NCBI GenBank assembly: GCA_949318235.1
Contig: OX439132.1
Coordinates: 43,836,831-43,900,830, forward strand
DNA length: 64,000 nucleotides
Source: Ecdyonurus torrentis
Lineage: Eukaryota > Arthropoda > Insecta > Ephemeroptera > Heptageniidae
Reading direction: 5' to 3'
Part shown: one piece after another, positions 13,525 to 25,000 of the stretch
How the letters are laid out: every line of letters starts with the position of its first letter
Position numbering within the stretch: the first letter of the stretch is position 1
Notes under the pieces: generated by a model
What the model was told of the DNA's origin: nothing
What the model saw: only the letters and a program-made list of their open reading frames with translations
The model's database searches: none
Position numbers and translations under genes: made by a program

Positions 13525-16019
13525 ATGATTTTTGAGATCAATGCAAAGTGAGCTAGCTTTATAATCTGGTCTTAATATTGTCAACTAAGGTTTTTTTTTT
13601 TTTTTTTTTATGTTTACAGACAAGCCGTGGTTCGGACATTACAGAGCTCGTTGCGGGCAATTGGTGGCGTCCGAGAAGATGCCGAGAGACTGCTGGCGGT
13701 CGCGACACAACTCTCACGAGATGTCGGTAAGTAAACAAAACAATCTCATACTCCTTACTTCACATCCAAGTACTCGTCAAACTGTTATTATGTGACAGCG
13801 ACGTTACGTCCCCTGGCGAGGTAGGCTTTTTGCTGGTTACTGCGGTGCAACTGGTTGCGTGCTTGTAGGGGCCAGCTGCTCAAGCAATTGTCTGCAGCAG
13901 TTTTTGTCAAATATCCAAAGTCATTTGCGTTCTTTACTAAATATTTATTCTTAATTTTGCATCGTCATGGAAATATTATGTGGAGCGTTTTATGTTGCTT
14001 GATCAGTCAGTCCTGTTTTCGTTGTTATATATTTCTCTTCATCGTCAAGTTATTTCAAGACGAGTGAAAAAGTGAGTAAAAGTGTGGTATCTTGCAGTAA
14101 TATTGATTGGTACCCATGGCTTCTGTTTCAAACACTCAACTCTATGGGATACTTTATAGTTGTGAAATTAAAATCTGTACTTGACGAAAGTAGTTTCTTT
14201 GCTTCCGGTGCTCCTCACCGCAACATCCCGTGCACGTGCGTGATGCAACGACCCACGTGTTGCACTCGTACAACTAGCCGCAGTCATATCAAATGATTGG
14301 TATTGAGAAACAAAAAATAAGAAGAAGAAAAAAGTATCCAGTATCTCTCATTTATTATTTACTCTCCGTGCAGTGGTTTTATTGAAAGGAAAGAAAAAAA
14401 CTCCAAAACAACTAGGTTTCCTCCCGCATTACTAGTAATGGATTTTTGTTTTGTTCTTGTGTGTTATAATATGGTTATAATCAGCGTGCTTCACCCGTAA
14501 TCCACTGATGCTGAATCCCAATTAAAAAAAAAAAACTAAATTAAATAAAAACATTATTTTACTCCTTCAATGAGAATACTAGTAATTTGAGAGTAATTTA
14601 TGAAGTTGATTGTGGCTTTTAAAATAGTCGACTAACACTACGGTATTTATCCCATACTGATGAAAGCGATAATGAAATTTAATTTTATCATCAATCTTAA
14701 ACTTAATATAATTATTATATTATAATTGTAATTTATCACTTGAGCTGTGATTTAAAAAATAGAAAGAAGATGTGTCGTGGTTTATTGGAAAGTTTGAGAA
14801 GACATGTCGTGATTAAGATGCCAAGAGCAACAAATCCATATGTTACATTGAGTTGAGATGTATGGGTATTTAAGTGATTGATTGATTGATACTTCAGTAT
14901 TGATTGGTGAAGTTTAGGGGGATGGCTCTCTGGCGATTGATTCTTGTCACGAACTTTTTCTTCTCCCGCGACACATGCTCTCCCTTTTCTCTCCCTTGCC
15001 ACATTTAATTTCACCCTTATACTACAACGCAACTTTCGTCTTCTTTACTCCTGCATAATATTTTTTTGTCTCATGACATTCGCGAGTGGTTTGGAATACA
15101 AAATAGCTCCTAAGCATAAAATATTTTTATCGCATAAAAAGCATTATTTTTCATTAATTTATTCATATTTTTAAATCGAGTCGACTTTCTTCTTCTTTCT
15201 CTCCATGAGAGTGGATTCTTTGCACACACTGTTGGCATGAAATAGAAATTCCACGTTCAAATTATTCAGAGAAGATTCGTATTACCCCTTGTCACTACTA
15301 TTAAATGTAGCTAAAAACGCTTGCTGTGCGTTGGAAAAAAAGATTATGCAAAATGGAAGAAATCACTGCAAAAAATCGATTTCTTTTAAAATAAAAATAA
15401 TGTCCTTGTGAATAAATTAAAAATTTAATTCTCAAAATTAAATGAGACAGTAAAAATTTACTCCGATCGTGTCATAATTTCTCTCACGATTTTCTGTGAT
15501 CATAAGTGTGTGGTGACATTGTCCTAGACCCGCTGTGGCTGTAATTTCGTTATTTTTTCGTCGTCTTATTTTATTTTTTGCTCGTATTTTCAAATATTCT
15601 TGGTATCAATTATCAATATACTCTTTTATTTGTAATAAATCACTAATTAATTAGTGACTTTTTTCTGTATGTTCAATGTGAGCTGCAGTTCTATTTATCT
15701 TGGATATAAACTTGTGTTTTCAATTTTGAATATAGTAACAAACGCTTACATCAGCGTTGTTTTTTTTTTTTTTTTTTTTTTGTTTTTTTTTATCTTCTTT
15801 TTATGTAGTATTTCTGTAGTACAGTACTTGCGTTAAATTTCTAATGTCAATTAAGTGTTGTTGGCGTTATACAATCATTTTTTAGTGCCGTGCAAGTCAG
15901 TTATTTTATTTAGATTGCAGGTGAGAATTTTTTTTTATGAAAATATATTTTTAGTTTGTGATATAATATTTAGGTATGACAGCTGCACTATAGTTGTCCT
16001 CATTCATTTTATTACTATC

Positions 16020-16061
<42 letters not shown>

Positions 16062-19000
16062 ATGTAGCTTTCACAATGGACGTAAAATTCTGCGTAAAAT
16101 GACGTATTTTGTATTGTAACAATGGGAAAAACTTCGATTTTAAGCAGAAACACGGGTGTGTGTTGTGAAAGCTGCACGGGGTAAGTGAAAGTTCATAGTG
16201 GTTCTAATTTACATGTTAGTTATACTTGTGAACAACTGGGTAGTTTAATTTTTTTTTTAATTAAAATATATATATTTTTTTTGGATATCCAAGCCAAAAT
16301 TAAAAATTACACCCAAACAAAACTATTTTTAGAAGTAGATAATTTATTTATTATATTTTTATATACAAGGAAGGATTAGAAAAAAAAAATTTGAGAGGAG
16401 TTTGTTTGGCGTTGGTTTGCCTGCCCTCACTGCTGGATCCTCGACCCCCATGCAAGTATTTTTAACTTCCGGCGTACATAGTGAGTTTCCTGTCTTCCCC
16501 ACCCCCTGCAGATGCACCTCACTTGCCTGCCTGCCTGCCTAGCTGCTTGTCTTGTCCCTATTTCTCTCATTATCACCACTGAATATCAGACGAGTTTGTA
16601 CTTACATTGTTTTCCTTGATTCGCACACTCATTTACATAATTAATTACTTTTCCCCTCCCCTATTCTAATTTTTCGCATATTATTATTTTAATGTTGTTT
16701 ACTATTAACTTTATACGAAACGTCCTGCATAATAACAGCAAAAAGCCTCTGATCTCACACAGGGGTTTATCCTTGGACTTGAACTTAATTGAACTTCCTA
16801 GTATTATTGATTTACATCGATGTTTCGTTTTATTTAAAAAAAAAAAGAAAGAAAAAAAACATCAACTTTGAATCACTTGTTGCTTTATGTTGTTAAATTT
16901 TAAGATTTATCACGTACAAAATATTGTGTTGTCGACTTTACCCTGAAATGTATTATATGAGCTAGTATAGTATATCGGATATTAGTAAATGTTGTGGGCA
17001 TGTTAGCTGCATGATATGGTTAAGCAGGGCAATGTGATTAGCTGCGCTGATAATGATTACTACTACCACAACTTGATGAATGAATGAAAATTGTACGATT
17101 GATTACTATGGCTTTCTTTCTAACATTTTTTTTTTACGTTTGATGTTATTTTTATCTTCTTAATAATTCTCGTAGCGTGTGACAACTGCGTATAGTATAA
17201 AAAAATAGTGAAAAATAAAAAAACTTTTTTTTTTTGTTATAAAGACTCGTCGCAGTCGCTTTTGTTTTTTTTTGTATGTCTTTATTGTAATCAAGAGCAT
17301 TTTATATTATTCACAGTGAAAATTTTCTTTTTGTTTCTTTTTTTAATTTGTATAATAATAATCAACCCTCTCTTTCTCTCTCCCTCTTACTCATTGCTAT
17401 TTTTTTTTTTTTTTTTTTTTTTTTGCTTTGGAGTTGTGACGTCACAGTTGTACTCTCGTATACACACACACACAACTTTCCCCGGTTCTCTCTCGCTCGT
17501 AAGTATTGATCGAGGTAGGGAATGGCAAGCGCGCGCGCGCTGTTGATACATTCGTCACGGCACGGGAAGCGCGCTTTGCCTTGTATCAATGAACGCGTAC
17601 GCCCGCTTCTCTTCTCTTCGCTCGAACTCAGCGCCACAGAGATACAAGAGGGGTCCTTTGCGTTACACAGCTAAACCTTTTTTTTTTCTCTCTCTCTCTC
17701 TCTGATATTATATTTTTGCTTCGAACGAACGACGCGCCACTTTGAAGCGCCACGCCCACATTACGCTATAATGTGTGTGTATGTGTGTGTGTGTGTGTGT
17801 ATTATTGTCGCATTTTCAAGTTCAGTGTTAATTAAAGTACATGGAGTATGAATTGACATTGATGTACTTTTTTGTTTATATGTGTTTACAGTGGAAGATA
17901 TTCGATGTGACTTAGTTGATCAAGTACCTCATCTAGCTATGGTCTGTCATGCATCTGTAGATGAACATGGAGATACATTGGATTCTCTCATCTCTTCACA
18001 TCTCTTGCCTATCGTTATTAGTCTCTTAGCTGACCAAAATAAAATGGTGAGTACCTTCTATATTTTTTGCTGGTTATTCATACTTAATCAGAATGTTAGA
18101 TATATGATATAAGTCAGGTTGAATGGGTAAATTAGTTGAAAAATTAGGATAGGAGTTCGTGCAGAATAAAAAAATGCAATTTTTATATATAAAAAATATT
18201 AGGAGAAATTAAGAGGTACCGTCATGTGGAGTGACTTTGGCCATATTTCCAAAAATTATTTACTCCCTAAATTAAAGCTCATAGAAACGTGAAATAAAAA
18301 CTAAAAGATTGTTCAAAAATGAAGCATTACTCTAGTTTTTGTTTTACGTTTCTGTGAGCTTTATTGAGGGAGCAAATAATTTGTGAAAATTTGACCGAAG
18401 TATCATCACTTGACGGTATAGTGACCATACAGGCAAGTGGGAGGCAACAATAGTGACGTGGGAAAATGCTCTTCCTCAAGCTTGATCTTTCCCCCCCCCC
18501 CCCACACAAATTTAAAGCTTTTCATTAATTTCCACACACATCAATTAATTCTAAGAGTGTGCATAGGATTGGGGGGGGGGGGGATGTAAATGCCTTGTTT
18601 GGATAGCAGTGTTATTTTCCTAAAAAAATGTTTATTTTTTTTAAATATTAATGTTCTAATCAGATGAACCGCTTATTTTAACACAATAAGGAGATAAGTA
18701 AAATTTTAATTGGTTAAAAAATAAATGTTCAATGTTATATTCTGCCTACATATGGGGTCAAAGTGCAAACTCAAATGAATGAGTGCAATAGGCTATAATT
18801 TGAAGCTCAGATGTTAAATATTATGTCATGTATTTCAGATAAACAAGACAGCCCAGGGTGCGCTGCTAGCATTACTGGAACAAGGGTTCTTACCTCCAGA
18901 CGTGGTAGAAGCTAAATTGGTGCCTTTAGTGGTGAACTGGACCCTCGTAGAGGATGCAGAACTCAACACAAGCTCAGTTGGGGTAGGTGTCTTGTGACGA

Positions 19001-22000
19001 TACATAACAATATCAGAGTGTGTGTGATACCATGTGGAGCTATTGTGTAAGACTGATAGGTTCTTTACCATGCTTGACAATGACCCTGATCAGAATAATT
19101 TACTATTATAGGTCCTAGCATTAACTTAGAAATAGATAGAATATGAGTTTAAACATCGAAGTTCGTATTTATGATTTTTTGATGCAAAAACTTAGTTTGA
19201 AAACTCTTGCAGAGGCAATTTGTTCAATTGAAACTTTAATAATTGCAAAAGGCTATTTGCAAAACACCTATATTATATAAAAAAAAATTATTATCTTAGA
19301 AATTTGCTTTTCCATACCAATAATGCATGAATTTTATGTAGTATTTCAGTTGTGCAAGTTTCAGAAAAGAATGTGATTATTTGCTAAAAATTGGTTTTAT
19401 TTTACAAATTGCCTATTGCCCTTTTTTTCAAACATTCATTACATACCAAATAAATGATGGGGTAAAATTTCTGTTCCGTGGGCGTTTTCTCTATGTTTAT
19501 GCTAAAATTAAATATTTGACGTTGTTGTGAAACTTAAGTTGAGTACCAATCAATACCAGTCAACTTAACTCCAAACAACTGATGATTGTATATTGATGCC
19601 TCCGCGTCATAAGCGAGCATCTACACTTTCCAGATTTCCGACAAAACGACTATCTACACTTTCCAAGCAGCACTGTAACCCGACTAGTGGCCATAAGCTT
19701 AACATTGCAGATGCTCGGCGGCGGAAAGTGTAGATAGTTGTTTTGTTGGAAATCTGGAAAGTGGAGATGCTTGCATCAATATTCAATATCCCGTTATCAG
19801 CAAAAGAATTGTCTTTCAGTTTTATCAGTTGAAAATCAGTGAAGTCAAGTATTCCTGTAGAAAATGTTACATGAGAGTTTTTAAAGTTTTTTTTTTTTTT
19901 TTTGTGATTAGAAAGACAATTCAGGCTGTAATTTTAAGTATAGTTGTAGTGACGAACAACGGATCTTTTCAATTTCCTCACACCAGATGCAAATTGTTTT
20001 TATTGTAATTGTTTCCTGCTTTTTCAAGGCAGATAAAGTTAAAGATTTGCCAGTTTGTTTTATAATATTGCAAATAGAAGACGTGAAAAAGTAAAAAACA
20101 ATACTTGCAAAGTGCTAGCAGATGACTGTCTTCCTGCATTGTTTAACATGATTTCTTATGGGAGAATTAAGCATTTTTAACTCAATTTAGATTAGTTTTT
20201 TCCCCTGATACTGAAATTTAAATTTTTATAGTAGTTTACATAGGCTGGATGCTTTGTTTTCCTGAATTTTAATCAATTTGGTAACAATTTATATTTTCAT
20301 GTAATCAACTTGAAATTCAAGAAAACGAAAGCTTTGAGGCTAAGTGAGCTACAGTAAAAATTTCAGTATTTAGATTAATTTATAACTTTTGTTATAGCTG
20401 CTTCATTTCCCCATAAGAAAGCATGTAAAAGAAAGACAGAAACATGAAGTCGTTTGCTAGCACTATTGTTGGTCTCTCAGTTTGTTTATACAACCTTACT
20501 TTTGCAAGTCTTCTCTAATGATTAGAAGTCAATTAAAACAATAACTATGGAGTCATCTAGTGTGTTTGTGAGACTAAAAGATCGCGTAGTTCTTAGTATT
20601 AGTTAAGATTATTGAGTGCCACAGGCAATCAGGCAGGGTCTGCGTGAAAGACATGGGTAGTGAGATGCTTTCTTTTTTATTTTTCATCTCACTATCTTGT
20701 CTTTCATGCAGCTCCAGTCCCCATCACAACTTGCGCCTCTCGTGAAGAAAACAAACAAACAAAAAGAGTGCATGTTTTTGGCATTAAAGCTGGTTTGTTA
20801 TAGTGTTAAAACATGACCTATCACAGCCAGCTTTGATGAGCAGAAATTTACACAAAATCAACGTTTGTGTGTGTGTGTCAAGGATTGCAAGTGGACACAA
20901 TAGAAGAGAGAGAGAAGCAGATAACATTTGGTTATTCTGATCCATCAAGATGGCTGGGAAATGTTTAGTATACAAATATCATATCACAGCCACTTTGATG
21001 AGCTCAGCGTAGCTGATCATTCGTCCATGTTTTGTGTGCAAGGTGCAAGTTGTTAGTGCTGCTGCTGACAATAACGACGATGGTGTTGGATGTTTTTGAC
21101 CCAGCCGTCGAATTGGCTGTGTTGTGGTGACAAAATGACTCATATCACAGCCATATTTGACGAGTTGGGCTGAGGACTATACTACAAGCAAAAGTAGACT
21201 GCTAAGTGGTTAATTTTTGTTACAATATGTTTATTGCTAAATTTTTTTTCAGTTAACTAGAAACTTAGAAAAACAAATGAGGTTCAAGGACAAAATATTT
21301 GCATGTTCTGATAGAGCTTCATTTTTTCACCATTTTATTTAAAAGAAAAAAAGGGAGGGAGGGAGGGGGAGAAAGAAAGAAAAACTATTTACATGGGAGA
21401 TTTTATAAATGTATGATTTCTTTTAAATGATCATTTATCTAACCCAAGAATTGCCATTTGAATTGGTCAATAATGCAAACAAATCTTGTATCTGTTATCG
21501 ATATGTAGATGTTCAATCGTGTAACATTGCAGACATTTTACAGGCAACCAGAAGTTGGCAAAAATTACTGCCAGTAGTAAGAAAGTTCTAATAATAATAA
21601 AAAATGCTCCTTAATGATTGAAAAACTAAGCAGATGTAGAATATGTAATAATAAATGCTAGGACCTAAGTCATTAAAATAGATTATAAATGTCAGAAATT
21701 GAAATCAAAATTCATGAAAAATGCAACTTGGTATTTGCGTGCATCAAGAAGGGTTGAGCTAGGAACTGTTTATGTTGCTGATCTTGCCGCTCTCAAAGTG
21801 GTTGTGAAATGTTGTTTTCTCGAGCATATCACAGCCAGCTTTGAAGAGCAGGAAGACAGTTGTATCAGCAGAGAGAAGTAAAATCAACAACAGTGTCAGT
21901 CCAGCAGTATCGTCGCCCTCGTGAAAGTGGCTGATGAATGGTGATTCATTTCCTATCACAGCCAGCTTTGATGAGCGCAAAGGTACGCACTAACTTCTTA

Positions 22001-25000
22001 CCAAGCTGTTGATTTTTTATTGCATGATTTGTGGTTAAACAATTAATGTTTGTTAGATGACTAAATTGTGAATTTAATTATTGTTTACAGTTGATGACAA
22101 AAATGTCCCCTGTGATTGGCAAAGAGTCGTCAATAGAACATTTTCTCGAGCCTTTCTCGGAGCTGTGTGAGGAACAGCAACTGTATGTGAGGAAAGTGTG
22201 TGCGACAAATTTTGGTGACTTCGCTGCCGTCGTTGGACCTCAGGTCACAGAGGGAGTGCTGGTAAGTTCTGTTTGCTATGTATTGAAGGGGGACAGCTTG
22301 AAGGTGTAGTTCACATTTCTATGTCATTTTTTTTTTTTTAAATGTCCATGCCTGATTAAAACTCTGCTTACATTTGATAAATATATATTTTCCAGTGTTA
22401 CCTTACCATAATAAGTATATTTTAGAACTATGTTATTATAAGTATTCAAGTAGACAAGTACCAAGAAAATTGCATAAGTAAAAAAAAAAAGTGTGGGGGG
22501 GGGGGGGGTCATTTATTTTAAGTGACCAAGCACAGCAATGTAATCTGAATACACTTTCATTGCTCCTATTTCTACAAATATTGTAAATTTGCGCACTTTG
22601 TTGACTCAAAAATTATTATTTGTGATTCAGCTGCCCAAGTTCCTGCAGTTGTGTCGCGACCCTGAGTGGGCCGTGCGCAAGGCGTGCGCCGAGGTATTCA
22701 CCGCAGTGTCTCACGCAGTCACCATGGGACGCAGAAAGTCCACCTTAGCCAGTACCTTCCATCACTTGCTCAGAGACGACTCACGCTGGGTGCAAGTCGC
22801 CGCCTTCCAGTCTCTTGGCTCATTTATTGCCACATTTGGAGACCCAGACCAACACCCCAGCTCGTATGACCACCATGTGCTGCTAGATACAGAAGGCGTG
22901 GAGTTGGCGTAAGTCACATCTTTCATACGGGCCTCTTTGTAATATTTGTTGCCAAATAATGGAAAAGATTTTTCTTGGAGCGTGTTGATAAATTATTTTC
23001 ATCTCTATTCATAACTGTAATAAATATTAATGCGTGTAGTAAGCTTGTTGCATTTTACAAACTTGTTTTACATAAATTGAATAGAGTGATTATAATTTAT
23101 GCATTGATATGATTTGAGAATTTTAAAACATATTATTTAAACATTCTCTATATAATGTGGTAGAAGTGTATGATTTTTGACCGAGGTTTTTGCAGTTACA
23201 GAGCTGAGGCTAACTGCAGTAACTCAGTTTTGGGTTATGATGACCCTCAGAAACACCGTGACATGGTAATCAAGGTGTTTGGCTTCTCTACTCAGTCGAT
23301 GTCACACTCACAAGACAACTTGGAGCATAATCAAGGCAGAGACGAACAAGATGACAACGAAGAAGAAGAAGAGGAAGAGGAGGAGAAAATGAACGACATG
23401 GACAGCCACTTCAAAAACCTTGATGTGAGTAGTTTTTTGCACTACTGTTGTTATTTTATTGTGTAACATGCTATATTGATTTTTTCTGCTTCAAAATTTA
23501 GAGTTCATTGACCCTATTAGAGTAATAATGTTTATAATCTCAATTTATTTCTGATATAAAAGCTAGCATTGTTCAACAGAGCAGGTACATTTGTTAGTCT
23601 TGGAACTCATGTGAATTGTTTGATGTTTACAGTTTAACAATGACTGGGATGAGGATGAGGTATATGATTACAACAATGATTCTTCAGTGTTTCACAACAC
23701 TTCACAGCAGCAGCAGCAGCAACAACAACAGCAAGCAACAACAGAGGAGGAGGAGCCAGAGGAGGAACCCACTCAAGAGGCGACACTTGTTACTGCAGAA
23801 GATAACAGTTCAGTAGCGCAAGAATCAAAAGTTATTGAGGCGGATACCTTCAACACGTTTCTATACTGGAGGTTGCCTGTGCCTGAACTTGAGCTTTCTG
23901 ACACTCTAACGTCCCCCATGGAGTCCCAGCCTCTTTGTGATGTAAGTTTTCCCTTCCTCAGGCTTGCAGTTCATGTGTTTTCTGACTTGTGTTCATGTTT
24001 TAGAACTCTTTGGTGCCGCCACTGTCTCCTCTTGTCTCGCTGATGCCAGACCACCTGCCTACCCCTGCACCAACATTGTCACTGCCTCCAGCACCTCCTG
24101 CCCTCGGAGATATTACAGCAGGTAAGCTACAGTGATGAACAATCAAAAGTTTTCATTTTTTTTTTCACTATTATTTATTACATTTGAAATTTACAAGCTA
24201 CTGTTCTCTTTGAAATGAAACAAAGCATATTGCTACATATTTTTGAGTACTGCTCTAAAAATCAATGAAGACTTGGTTAAAAATATCAGACCTAAACCAA
24301 TATAGTACGGAGATTTGATTAATTTTGATCTGTTAACGTACAAATTTTAATACTGCTGCATAACAATTGTTAGTAAATTAAAATGAAATGTATTCTTAAA
24401 TTAGAATATTTATCACGTAATTAAACATACAATGTAATTTAAATACATGCTATTCATGTGCATATAATTGTAATGCTGGGCATGTGAGCTAACTAGAAGT
24501 GTTTGTATTTCAGGCAGCGAGGTAGTGGGTGAGCGTTTGCTCAGCAATGCCGAGTCGTGGGAACTGGAGAATGACTCTCACAGCCAGGAGATTGTACCTC
24601 CGGTGCTCATCAACCACTTTGTGTCAATGGCAAGTCCTATGGCACGAGCTGTGGACAGTGAGATCTCTCACCACTGCGCCTTCAGCCTGCCTGCCGTGGT
24701 GCTCACCCTAGGCAGGGAAAACTGGCCCTTGCTCAAGAAAACTTATCAAAGTCTGGCCAGCGACATGCAGTGGAAAGTGAGGCGTACCATGGCTTCTAGC
24801 ATTCACGAAGTGGCTTTTATTCTTGGACAAGACTTAGCATCCACTGATTTGATGCCCATTTTTTATGGATTTGTTAAAGACTTGGATGAAGTTCGTATTG
24901 GTATTCTAAAACACCTTACTGAGTTCCTAAAGGTAAGTTGAATAGACAGGTGGTTAGGTTGTGACTTTTGGCTGACGTTTTGATGTGATGTTGTAGATAC

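Noticed and set aside
13990..14296. Plus-strand frames after PPP4R1 exon 2 as extra coding exons
   Set aside because: No splice-compatible frame matches the PPP4R1 family, and the next conserved exon joins directly at 17892 in phase.
19617..19772. Hairpin near the microRNA cluster as a seventh microRNA
   Set aside because: The 48-bp near-perfect arms and 60-bp loop are unlike the short microRNA hairpins next to it, and it has no family seed. It fits a fold-back transposon better.
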